Of a stretch of 11,043 nt of DNA, positions 1 to 8,470 are shown piece after piece. Location: positions 1-11,043 of the forward strand of contig CAJVPP010003682.1 in the NCBI GenBank assembly GCA_910592005.1, given 5' to 3'. A program made the position numbers and the translations under genes. Below the pieces are notes generated by a model that worked only from the letters and a program-made list of their open reading frames with translations, searched no databases and was not told the DNA's origin. Each line of letters opens with the position of its first letter. Within the stretch, counting starts at the first letter, position 1. This stretch comes from Funneliformis mosseae. Lineage: Eukaryota; Glomeromycota; Glomeromycetes; Glomerales; Glomeraceae.

Positions 1-79
1 CCTAGTTCAGTTGGTAACAACTGAGCTCCTATTGTGGGTTACACTGCAATAGCCACAGGTTCAAGTCTCAGCCGAGGTA
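1..79 (+). repeat. tRNA-like head (SINE or tRNA relic), 5' cut by window edge
   Basis: Positions 3-13 match the pol III A-box consensus TRGYNNARNNG exactly (TAGTTCAGTTG). Positions 58-68 (GGTTCAAGTCT) match the B-box GGTTCRANYCC at all but the last base. The A-to-B start distance is 55 bases, longer than in a simple tRNA. The T-stem around the B-box pairs poorly, with only the two innermost pairs forming. It is therefore unlikely to be a functional tRNA gene and looks like the promoter head of a tRNA-derived SINE or an old tRNA pseudogene. The first few bases of the acceptor stem would lie off the left edge. No A-run or second boundary that clearly belongs to this head can be placed. Confidence 0.45.
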
Positions 80-412
80 TAAAACTAGATGATTTTCATA
101 AGAATTTCATATGTAACTGAATATGTGGGCGTATAAACTAATATGCATTAGAAACTGGTCGATCGACCTATCGATCGACGTTAATCATGCCTAAATACTA
201 AAATTTGCAGAACAAGTGGATGCAAATGAAGCCAGGGATCGATAGAAATTTGGCTGACGCTAATAAGCTTGTAATAGGTACTGTCTCACATCTTCAAATT
301 CAGAGGCTCTTACACAAGTAAGGAAGTGATTAACTAGTAATTAGTAGATTGGGTGACATCTCAAGATATCCTCAAGGTGATTATTGTTGATAATAAACTG
401 CATTGTACTGCT
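80..412. other. non-coding stretch, no gene seen
   Basis: No reading frame of useful length or codon character is visible on either strand. Base composition is moderate compared with the right end of the window. The only structured item is the CpG-rich palindrome pair at 157-178. This stretch may be the body of the tRNA-headed repeat that starts at the left edge, but nothing inside it proves that. Confidence 0.4.
157..178. repeat. paired GATCGA palindromes
   Basis: GGTCGATCGACC (157-168) is a perfect 12-bp palindrome. TCGATCGA (171-178) follows two bases later as a perfect 8-bp palindrome. The octamer CGATCGAC occurs twice, at 160-167 and 172-179. Such a CpG cluster is unusual in this CpG-poor, AT-rich sequence. 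No function can be assigned. Confidence 0.55.
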
Positions 413-470
413 GCAGCAACTATCCAATCGAGCTGTCACTTGGGTAGAGGCCAGGTTCAATTCCTGGGTG
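413..470 (+). repeat. second tRNA-like segment with perfect T-arm
   Basis: Positions 451-467 form an ideal tRNA T-arm: a 5-bp stem CCAGG/CCTGG closing a 7-base TTCAATT loop. Inside it lies a B-box at 454-464 (GGTTCAATTCC). A weak A-box-like string, TATCCAATCGA, lies at 421-431. The D and anticodon arms are not convincing, so this is a tRNA-derived promoter head or relic and not a confident tRNA gene. If it heads a SINE, the A-run at 879-894 would be its tail and the element would be about 480 bp. That would make the second unit (907-1227) a 5'-truncated copy. This last point is inference. Confidence 0.4.
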
Positions 471-570
471 AATTTGACGATATGGGTACGACAGCCACCT
501 ACCTTTCTGAAGTTCTATATAGATGATAACATCTAAGCCTTCCCGATCATATGTAAAATATACCCTGATA
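471..570. other. unassigned spacer left of the repeat units
   Basis: No gene, hairpin or repeat was found here. This stretch is not present in the second unit, so the homology between the two units starts only at about 571. Confidence 0.35.
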
Positions 571-906
571 CTAGGCAGAGGTAATAGTATCTAGATATGG
601 TATTGGTAAAAACAAGGAAAAATTGACAAAAGTACCTGTGGTTGAAAGTGATCCCTCTATCCAAATTTAACAGTAGTTCTGAGGTCTAGGTACTCTGAGG
701 GTTAGCTTTTAGGGAGTCGACCTAGGTGGCAATCTTCAGACCAGTATTACAAGGTGGGTTCTGATTAGAACTAGAGTCTAGACATGACCTTATGGAATTC
801 TTAAGTGTAGAGGATATCACTTCAATATTCCTTAAATATTCCGTTTACAGATTCCTATGTACCGGATACTGCAACTATAAAAAAAAAAAAAAAATATTTA
901 ATATAA
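571..906 (+). repeat. tandem A-tailed repeat unit, copy 1
   Basis: This ~336-bp unit aligns end to end with 907-1240. It ends in a run of 16 A (879-894) followed by the 13-mer ATATTTAATATAA (894-906, sharing one A). It has no coding capacity. An A-run and a repeated junction are what target-primed retroposition leaves behind, so a SINE-like retroposon is one reading. The other is a 5' promoter monomer of the LINE that follows. Its right neighbour begins with no spacer. Whether the unit truly starts at 571 or extends left to the tRNA-like head at 413 cannot be settled from one window. Confidence 0.8.
894..906. repeat. 13-bp junction repeat, copy 1 (TSD-like)
   Basis: ATATTTAATATAA directly follows the A-run of repeat unit 1. 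It is identical to 1228-1240 and 8701-8713. Three preceding A residues are also shared, giving 16 identical bases in all three places. Confidence 0.7.
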
Positions 907-1240
907 CCAAGCAGAGGTAATAGTATCCAGATATAGTGTTGGTAAAAACAGGGAAAAATTGACAAAGTACCTGTGACTGAAAGTGATCTCTCTATTCAAA
1001 TTTGACAGTAGTTCTAAGGTCTAGATACTCTGAGAGTTAGCTCTTGGGGAGTCGACCTAGGTGGCAATCTTCAGACCAGTATTACAGGATGGGTTCTAGC
1101 TAAAACTAGAGTCTAGACATAACTTTGTGAGATTCTTAGGTGTAAAGGATATCACTTCGATACTCCTTAAAAATACTCCGTTTACAGATTCCTATATACC
1201 AGATACTACAACTATAAAAAAAAAAAAATATTTAATATAA
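907..1240 (+). repeat. tandem A-tailed repeat unit, copy 2
   Basis: This is the second copy of the unit, about 334 bp, in head-to-tail orientation. It ends in 13 A (1216-1228) and the same 13-mer (1228-1240), then runs directly into the LINE at 1241. By hand alignment it differs from copy 1 at about 35 substitutions, all of them transitions, plus small length differences (one A near 966, two A near 1170, three A in the tail). A 40-base block (1047-1086, matching 712-751) is unchanged. With the 13-mer on both sides, this copy has the form of an independent insertion with target-site duplications. Confidence 0.8.
1228..1240. repeat. 13-bp junction repeat, copy 2 (left TSD of the LINE)
   Basis: ATATTTAATATAA follows the A-run of repeat unit 2 and sits immediately left of the LINE. 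Together with 8701-8713 it frames the LINE as a target-site duplication would. Confidence 0.75.
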
Positions 1241-1269
1241 TAAATAAAAACTCTTTCTGCTTCTCCACC
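1241..1269 (+). other. LINE 5' leader
   Basis: Only 29 bases separate the 13-mer from the best candidate ORF1 start at 1270, whose context CCACCATGCC is favourable for eukaryotic initiation. That is too short for a usual internal LINE promoter. Either the leader is truncated or the promoter lies in the repeat units to the left. Confidence 0.5.
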
Positions 1270-3239
1270 ATGCCAAATAACAGCAGAAAATAAAATAATA
1301 ACTGCGATCACTCTGCATCACCCAAAAATATCCAACAACCTCACAAAAGATAAAATACTATGCAGATAGTTGAACCAACAGTCTCTTTATCTGTCCTGAC
1401 GAACAACTTTATTCCTGAAAATGACATAGAAGTCGACAACACTCATGCCGAAACTTCTCCAGTAAATAATAAAGGCAAAGAAAAGGAAGTTCCTCCTACT
1501 ATCAACGTAGCTTCTTCCAGTACTATGAACATTGATGATAGCTCTGACCCTACTGAAAACCATATTGTTACTGAGGAAGACATTCTCACTTTTACCAATA
1601 GTCGCCCTCTCGAAAAATTTTTCGCGTACTGTTTACTCAAAAAATACAAAAGCAGAACCCCCTAACAAAAAATTGCTGATATCATCGATTAGCACTGCAT
1701 GGAGTTACTATTCTTTCAGGTATCACACGTAGCAAATCTCCAGCAGACTATAAACAAACCATCCTCAAACTTGCCTTTCTTGACAAAATGAACAAGACAA
1801 TTTCTGCAAGATGCGGATTTCACAAATGGACAATAACACGTTCTTACTACTTGTATTACAAAAACAAGCCCCCTTTACTCCAGAACTTTCTATCACTGTG
1901 ACTGAAATTCCACTTGACGTTACTGAATTGCGTCTTAAAAAATTATTTTCTAAATACGATAATATCACCTGCATTACGATAGAAACCCGTAATTTATGGT
2001 AACGAGCTAATATCACCTTTGATAAAAATGCTAACTTCACTGAACTTGATAAAGGAGATGGAATATTTCTGCTTAATGATATGATCAGATTCCACAGAAG
2101 CAATTCACCTTGTGTAGACATCCAGAACAAATCTAAATATTCAATTAAGCTAACTAACCTTCCAAGGAATACCACGTCACGTGACCTCTTGGATATTGGT
2201 CGAATGACAGAAGCAACTGCCTGGATCATCCCCAGGGCTAGGTCAAACTATAACTATCTCCAACACGCCTACTTCTACTTTGCCTCTGTGGAACTCTGTG
2301 AAATAACTAATAAACTCACAGATCTGACACTAAATGGTAAAAAAGTCGAATGGACAGACTCTAAGAAAAAACTTTGTGCTATCTGCTCGTTTGCGCATCA
2401 TAATATAACAAACTGTTCAAAACGTAAACACAATTCTAAAGACTGTAACATACAACAACTTTATCAAAAGTTTCAACCAGCTCAATTCAGTAATTACGTA
2501 ACCCCAAAAAAACAGTAACAGAGAGGCGCAGTAAGAGATAACGTCACCTTTGTAGATGCTTTAAAGAATAAGAAGAAGGACGACTGGCCTAAAGGTTCTA
2601 CAACTAACCCCCCTCTATAAACTTCTTCTGGCAATAAACATAAACCAACGCCCAAACCCTTGACCTAGGCTGATGACATTCCTGATAATATGGAAATTAA
2701 AACAAACAATCCAAACTGGATATCCAAGCCGACCAAGGATCTTTCTAATGGTACCGTTCAAGAAGGCTCTATGCACGATCAGAACTTCCAAAAACTCGTC
2801 ACCATACAATTCGAGACCATTATGAAACAACTTGCAATCTTAACTTCCAGTTTAGCCTTCTCATAAGACAGGCTTAGTGTCATTGAAAAAGCACTCAAAA
2901 TCAAAGTCGTTACCCTTCAGGATGCAGCTGAACACAATAATATGCTCCCTCCAAAATTATCACCCGCTGATGAAAAATATCCTTTATTAATGCTTTTAAC
3001 TGCGTAATCCCTTTGCAAAAAAGATAAATGAACAGCTTATCACAATCTGTCACCGCCAACAAAGACGTATATCTTCATTCACTATAGCTATCAATAGTCT
3101 TTCCTCTACTTGTGCAGACTTTCAACAAATACTCCTAACTAAAGGTCTGATGAGTGAGCACGATATTAAATCTTTCATCCCTATTACTGATACCTTAGAT
3201 AGAAACATTGAAAGCTACCTTAGTAGCTTCCCGCAATAA
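1270..3239 (+). pseudogene. LINE ORF1 relic: RRM-like plus CCHC zinc-knuckle protein
   Basis: In a live copy this would be the RNA-binding, nucleic-acid chaperone protein of the LINE particle. I place the start at ATG 1270. It is in frame with the later ATG 1360, separated from it only by TAA at 1291 and 1351, and the N-terminus between them is low-complexity and plausible. The reading path is frame 1 (1270 to about 1690), frame 3 (about 1692-1860), frame 2 (about 1860-2990), then frame 3 to the TAA at 3237-3239. Further stops in frame are at 1663, 2000, 2516, 2618, 2666 and 2864. An acidic, Ser/Thr-rich head contains KGKEKE. A first RRM-like fold follows (ITVTEIP, about 1895-2080). The second RRM is clearer, with RNP2-like KLTNLP and RNP1-like HAYFYFAS (about 2135-2340). 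The knuckle C-x2-C-x4-H-x4-C follows at about 2377-2420. The C-terminal part ends in SYLSSFPQ. The intact length would be about 655 residues. Confidence 0.88.
2377..2420 (+). other. CCHC zinc knuckle in ORF1 relic
   Basis: The segment CAICSFAHHNITNC fits C-x2-C-x4-H-x4-C exactly. This is the retroviral/LINE-type zinc knuckle that binds single-stranded nucleic acid. All four ligands are intact even though stops interrupt the frame on both sides. A Lys/Arg-rich stretch (SKRKHNSKDC) follows, as is common next to such knuckles. Confidence 0.8.
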
Positions 3240-3290
3240 CTTTATTTTACATAATGAACACTGTCTCTATCAGCACAAACCTTGATATAA

Positions 3291-4049
3291 ATGTTATCAC
3301 CCCAAAATAACCACCTGCCAATTATCAATATTTCATCTCATAACGTTAGATCCTTCAATAACTCTGCCAAATAAAATTACTTAATATTTCTATACAAATC
3401 ATATGACCTTGATATCATCGGTCTCCAAGAAACAAACTTCAAATCCATCAGCTCCTCTATTCTCAATCGATCTTTTTCAAATTTCATTTCCTTCACTAAC
3501 ACGTACCAGGAGAGCCAGACTAGCGGGTTTGGTATCAGCCTCTCCTTTAGTAAAAAACTTGCCAAACACATTTTCAAACACGATTCAAAATACGATCATA
3601 TTGTTTACACTAAACTACAATTTGCTGACAAACAAAAGCTATTAGTTATCAATGTGTACTTTCCGCCCCATATCCCTGGCTCAAAAGAAATATGCAGATC
3701 AATGCAAACATATATAAACGCACTCTTTGCAGAAGCAACTCGAGATAATTACCACATCATCCTGCTTGGTAACTTTAACGCTGATCTTGACCGTTCACAA
3801 AATCCACAACATACGATTCGTTTTATGAACTTGCTATTGAGACACAATTTGTTTGATGTTTTTAGCATCGTGCACAATACCAACCATTCATCCTTTCTGT
3901 CCTTTTTTCGTCCTGATACTTCGTCACGAATCAATTATATTTGGATGTCCTCAGAATTGACCCTAAACATCCTCACATGCCAAACATTATCTATGATACC
4001 CCTTGTCTCTGATCATTCAGTTATAATGACTTCATTGTCTGACTTTTGA
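3291..4049 (+). pseudogene. ORF2 segment: APE-type endonuclease domain
   Basis: This is the exonuclease/endonuclease/phosphatase-fold domain that nicks target DNA. Motifs appear in order: SHNVRSFN near 3336, DIIGLQETN with the metal-binding Glu at 3429-3431, VINVYFPP near 3645, LLGNFNADL with GNFN at 3768-3779, RINYIW at 3927-3944, and SDHS at 4008-4019. The family norm is GDFN and RIDYIW, so two conserved Asp codons read as Asn here (AAC at 3771, AAT at 3933). The GDFN Asp belongs to the catalytic centre, so activity should be lost even without the stop at 3372. Otherwise the domain is one continuous frame of about 250 codons, the best preserved part of the element. Confidence 0.9.
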
Positions 4050-4869
4050 CCACTCCTTTGAATGACAGATGATGTTCTAGAAAAAGCTTCTTCGTTTATT
4101 CTCACATGGATGACTGGAAATGGGTCAAATTCGCTGCCAAAACTGACAATATTACCAAACACAGTTCTCTTAAAAACCTTTCCATCACAAAGTTCTGGAC
4201 TCAGTCTTCACTTAACAGCTTGTGAAACATATTTCAAAAATCGATCATTGCAGCGGTCAAATCCTGCATACTTGTAAGCAAAGCTAGAACAACCCATTAT
4301 AAAAAATGGCCTATAGGTCTCTCAACCATTTATAAGAACATTAAGACCCTACACAGATTAACAAACTAACTCAAGCTTATCTTGATGACACGATCAAGTG
4401 TCCAAAATGGTCGTCTAAATATAAAAACTTTCTCACTATTGCCCAGTCCAGTAATCTATATGTGACAGCTGTAAATATTAACTATTCTCTGGCTTATATC
4501 AACTCTGTTATTCCTAACATAAAATTACTATTAGCAGGTCTTTATGTTGAAACTAAACTCAAAGAACAGAAGTTCAAAACTAAATGCATTTAAGAAGTGC
4601 TCTAAGCTCATATTGACGATTATAATGCTGATCCTTTACATATGATCGACTCCATATTAGATAGGAAAAGGAAAATTATTACTCTTGATAAATGTCTGGA
4701 CAATTCTAAATATGATAAGCCATTACTAACTAATGACATTGAAGTAAAAAATGAAGTCAACAGACATTTTCAACAAATCGCAGGAACGACATATCATGAC
4801 AAAATAATTTCAGAGGAATAGACATCCACATACTAGCCAATTGATGATATTGATTCGTCTATATATGAC
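4050..4869 (+). pseudogene. ORF2 segment: endonuclease-RT linker
   Basis: About 270 codons join the endonuclease to the RT. Frame 2 reads SHMDDWKWVKFAAKTD (from 4100) and HYKKWPIGLSTIYKN; frame 1 then reads NKLTQAYLDDTIKCPKWSSK and onward. The sequence is Lys- and Asn-rich with no catalytic motif that I recognise. It is broken by stops at 4070, 4223, 4591, 4603, 4819 and 4834 and by a frameshift near 4345. Linkers of this kind hold the RT N-terminal extension in LINEs; its role here cannot be read directly. Confidence 0.7.
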
Positions 4870-5985
4870 CAGCTTACCTCGTTCCCATCGACTGACGAAT
4901 GGTTCAGAATTATAGAATGTCTGCCCAATAATAAAGCTACAAGCCCCTCTTCTATATCTAATGAAATGCTTAAGCATTTGGTCCACATAGTAGAAAATAC
5001 CTTTGGTTAATTATTTGTGGCTGCCTTCAGATTTCTTCAATTCTCACGAGATAGAACTTTGCCTATATCTATCTGATTTCTAAACCTAAATCCTGAGAAT
5101 TTGACCTTAACAATACCTGACCGATCACACTCCTGAAATGCTCACAAAAAGTCTTTGTTAAACTAATTAATATCAGACTTGCGTCAGTTTTTGTACAATA
5201 TAACATTTTGAAAAGATCAAACTTTGCTAGACTGCCTTTTAAATCCACTTTTAATCTCATACATATCATAGACAACATAAAACATAATGTCATCACTAAT
5301 AAATCTGAACTCTGGGTCCTCCTCCTACAAGATATGTCTAAAGCATACAACCAAGTTAACATCTTTACATTAGTCAAAGCAATGGAAAGGCTCTGAATTT
5401 CTTTCGGCTATATCAACATCATTATGAAATTATTTATCCCTAAACTTAACAGAATCTTCATTGCTCATGATAATACTGATCCCTACGTTGTCTTTTCTGG
5501 CATCGATCAAGGAGAAGTCATTTCACCCCTGTTGTGGTGTATCTACTACGACCCACTGTTCTGTAGAATCTAAGAGTCATCTCACAGATACAAAATGAGT
5601 TGCAATTGGCAATCCGATACCCGTCTACTTACTACGCAATGCCTTTCAACAATGATTCTGGCTTTAGTCTTCATGGACAATACTCTATAGATTGTCAAAT
5701 CTGCTGACAATCTATCATCAATAATTAGGATTGCTAACAGTTTCTATTCCTTTAACGACATCCAGGTTAATTGGCCTAAGTCAGAATTCCTGGTGAATAG
5801 GACCCAGCTCAAGCCATTCGCCATTGCCAATTCCAATGCTATTCATCACATTATCGCACATAAATCCAGTGAAAGTGTCAGGTACCTTGGAGTCTGAATC
5901 TTGCTGGCAGACAACAGAACATTTATCACCAATCAAATTCATGAAGAAATCAAATCTGCAATTACTATAATGCGAAAAAAAAATT
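4870..5985 (+). pseudogene. ORF2 segment: reverse transcriptase domain
   Basis: RT motifs appear in order. LPNNKATSPSSISNEM (about 4921-4970) is the N-terminal finger motif. YLISKPKS and DLNNT-stop-PITLL lie at about 5064-5135; Arg is usual at the stop, so the TGA at 5118 probably came from CGA. Motif A is LLQDMSKAYNQVN, with its catalytic Asp intact at 5331-5333. Motif B is GIDQGEVISPLLW (5499-5537). Motif C is FMDN (5670-5681), where the family has two adjacent Asp; the second is Asn here. QVNWPKSEFLVN follows, then VRYLGV-stop (TGA at 5895, Trp usual). Loss of the second motif C Asp removes a metal ligand, so polymerase activity should be gone. Frame changes lie near 5064-5095 and in an A-run at 5975-5983. 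Confidence 0.9.
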
Positions 5986-7190
5986 AATGGACACTTATCT
6001 TATATACATATTTAATATGGTTATTCTCCCATGTATAGAGTATAAATCGCAACTTATACTCCCTTCAGAAAAACATTGTGTTTGAATAATAGCCTCATAT
6101 GTAGCTTTCCTTCACTTTAAATTGCACTTTTCACGGAAAATGACATCATCGCTTTTTCTGTCACACTATTTTTACAACATTACCTCTATACACCAGAGAC
6201 TTATTTAAAATCTTAGCAGTGCTCTTCTGCAGATGGCCAATGAATCCAATTTATTAGGCCTCATATTCAAAATTCATATCAGACAACTGTAAACCAAGGA
6301 ATGATTATACATCAATCCTCTAGTACGTTGGTCATATAATACCCAAAGGTCTAAAAATGACTGGCTCCCAGCCCTACTTAGTACCCTTAACAAACTGCAT
6401 ATTAATCTTAGCGTTTTATTAAGCTTAAATAATCTAGTATTTGAAAGTACCATCCTGATTTCAGACCTCATCGCGCCTATCTATAGAAATCACGTTCAAG
6501 TTCTCAGAAAATGCTCAGTTCTTTATGCTGAACAGTTAGTCAATTGTGCTGGTAATTACATATTCTCTTACAAAAACCTCATCCACATTACGCACTAATA
6601 TACAAGGTTCATTAGAACCTCTAAATGGTTTACTATCATGAAACATTATTTACAACCATCACCAGATAGATTCATTACCAGAATATTCCCACATAACCTA
6701 ATGTATGACTATACACTGAAGCAACAACATCTTACTTCTGGTTATAGATCGTATGCTGTGGGTTAGATATTCAATCTTAATAGTTTCGTCATTGAACGTA
6801 TCACCTATACCGACCTAAATACTTTGCATCTCAGACATTTTAATTTTGAAAAAGCAACTGATCACAGTACCAAATTGATCCTATATCTTCGCTGTTCTCT
6901 GCACAATCAAAATGCATTTCTAACAAACAGATCATACTGCTACGTCAGTATTCCTCATATATACTATGCAGCCTTTCACAATATCTATTATAAAAGTTCC
7001 AGTTTCACAGCACTATCTATCGGTGCTTTGAATGAACTAGCTTTGACTTGTACAATTGCATCCTCTCAGTCACATATCTTAAATGTACCGCTTTCTGTTC
7101 CTCTCCCTATATATAGCTCTTGTATAAATAGATTTATCCCTTCTCCCTATAAAGAAGAATTACTAATACTTTCCTCCAATTTTGTTTCTG
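5986..7190 (+). pseudogene. ORF2 segment: thumb and RT-RNase H spacer
   Basis: About 400 codons in frame 2 follow the RT. The segment opens with IFNMVILPCIEYKSQL, which resembles the conserved helix after LINE RT domains. The rest is hydrophobic and Asn/Ser-rich without known motifs, for example SKNDWLPALLSTLNKL near 6352 and ISDLIAPIYRNHVQVL near 6460. Stops interrupt at 6083, 6206, 6290, 6302, 6596 and 6764, but no frameshift is needed from 5986 to 7190. This spacer is longer than is usual between RT and RNase H. Confidence 0.7.
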
Positions 7191-7640
7191 CTACTGAGTT
7201 AGAATTTTACACTGACAGATCTCTTTAAGACGTCGGTCTCCCTTCAATCAAAATGGGGATTACTTAGTTATAATCCCACCAGAATTCACCTATGGCTTCC
7301 TTTAGCACTGCTTTGACTTCCAGCTTTTCGTCATCGTCAATACTTGAATTTGCAGCCCTTTTTACAGCACTCCTAACTGCCCTCCAAATTGCAAAGTCAG
7401 AGTCTATACTGACTCAGCTGTTATCGTATCACAGTTCAACAAATTTAGTTTTCTCAAGAAATAGTCTCCCACCTTCAGACCCTTTTTGAAAATCAACAAT
7501 TTTGTGCATTGGTCTTGTCTTTTCAAAGTAATCTCTGTGCACAACCTTGACGTCCATTTAATAAAAATCAAAGCACATTTAAACAATCTCTTGAACAATA
7601 AGGTAGACGCTATGGCAAAAGACGCTCTCACTCTTCTCAT
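7191..7640 (+). pseudogene. ORF2 segment: RNase H domain
   Basis: This is an RNase HI-type domain that would degrade RNA in the RNA-DNA hybrid. All four acidic active-site positions can be placed: Asp in FYTDRS (7214-7216), Glu in SSILEFAAL (7346-7348), Asp in VYTDSAVIV (7411-7413), and Asp in NNKVDAMAKDA (7606-7608). The family norm after the first Asp is Gly (TDGS); here it is Arg (AGA), a possible G-to-A change. HLIKIKAH precedes the last Asp, as in related domains. The domain is split by stops at 7226, 7265, 7271 and 7462 and by a shift from frame 2 to frame 1 near 7390. Confidence 0.85.
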
Positions 7641-8470
7641 CTTGCACCTTTATACGATAGTTACTTCACAAAACTTCTTTAATTACAACAACCAACCTAT
7701 ACTTCTTCCGGTGAGACAATTTGTAAAAGACATCTTCTGACACAAGCATCTTCAGCAAATTTTATCCTTACACATTGTTAACAAATATCATCCTTTCTTT
7801 AAAATCAATTGGTTCATTACCTTTTTCTGCCTTAATGACAAATGTTGACATCAATCACACATCATATGTAGCTTCTAGTACAAGAATGAAAAAATTCCAA
7901 CAATTGCTGAAAATGCTTCCTACAGTTGAAATTCTGAAAATTAGACATCCGTCTCTTTTTCTATCCTCAGCCCTGTGCCCCCAATGTGAGGCTATAGACG
8001 AGGACTTCTTCCATATATGGACCTGTCTGATAGTCGACTATCAAATGAAACTGCTCATTTAACAAGTTAAAGACTATCTTAGAGTCATTACCAATGCACA
8101 TTCGAATGATATTAATAATCTTAATTGGTGGAACCTCTCAACATCCTTTTCCTTTATGGTTCTCATTAAAGGCATTGTTCCCACTATCCTCTTTGAACTT
8201 ATTCTTAATAACCTTTCACACATGCCTACAGCTTTAGCTATATGTTTATCCCTTATGCACTTCATTTATGAAGAATCATAACATTTTTAGATTGAAAAGT
8301 GTACTCATCAATCTTCTATCGAGAAAGCTACCAACATTAACCTTCAAGATAAAAAGGACAATTTCATCTCTTCAGGTTTTGATTTTTCCCGTGATATTTC
8401 TACCAACAATAATAACGTTGATCTAATAAACACCATGGTGCAACTAGGATCCCACTGTATGAATTTTTAG
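7641..8470 (+). pseudogene. ORF2 segment: C-terminal zinc-finger region
   Basis: About 275 codons follow RNase H. Frame 1 runs to the TGA at 7738-7740, then frame 2. The segment CPQCEAIDEDFFHIWTC (7976-8026) gives C-x2-C-x8-H-x3-C, similar to the C-terminal zinc-binding motif of many LINE ORF2 proteins, thought to help bind template or target. It is followed by TAA at 8060, a readable stretch (QVKDYLRVITNAHSNDINNL), stops at 8279 and 8288, and a tail ending LGSHCMNF before TAG 8468-8470, which I take as the original terminus. The tail has no motif that I recognise. Confidence 0.72.

Larger units (their letters stand above)
3254..8470 (+). pseudogene. LINE ORF2 relic: endonuclease, reverse transcriptase, RNase H
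   Basis: ORF2 would be the enzyme of target-primed reverse transcription. The first ATG after the ORF1 stop is 3254 (frame 2, MNTVSISTNL...). It shifts to frame 3 before the endonuclease, where another ATG lies at 3291. The path then runs frame 3 (to 4049), frame 2 (about 4050-4345), frame 1 (about 4345-5070), frame 3 (about 5064-5985), frame 2 (about 5985-7390, with a local double shift near 7265-7300), frame 1 (about 7395-7740) and frame 2 (about 7775-8470). More than twenty in-frame stops occur, for example 3372, 4070, 4223, 4591, 4603, 4819, 4834, 5008, 5094, 5118, 5394, 5571, 5688, 5895, 6083, 6206, 6596, 6764 and 7462. The total of about 1,740 codons is long for a LINE ORF2. The extra length lies in the endonuclease-RT linker, the RT-RNase H spacer and the C-terminus. 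Confidence 0.92.

Noticed and set aside
1..79. Functional tRNA gene
   Set aside because: The A- and B-boxes are good but the T-stem does not pair beyond two base pairs, the spacing is long, and the acceptor stem cannot be completed.
1765..2229. 154-codon open frame on the minus strand
   Set aside because: It lies antisense to the RRM region of ORF1, which has clear domain motifs on the plus strand. Its own translation has no recognisable motif.
5069..5377. 102-codon minus-strand open frame
   Set aside because: It is the antisense of the RT segment leading into motif A; the plus strand carries the conserved residues.
1270..8470. Alternative nuclear code with TAA/TAG read as Gln
   Set aside because: Many stops do sit where Gln would fit, but CAA and CAG are frequent throughout, TGA stops are also present, some stops replace Trp or Arg, and several frameshifts are needed. 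Decay explains all of this more simply.
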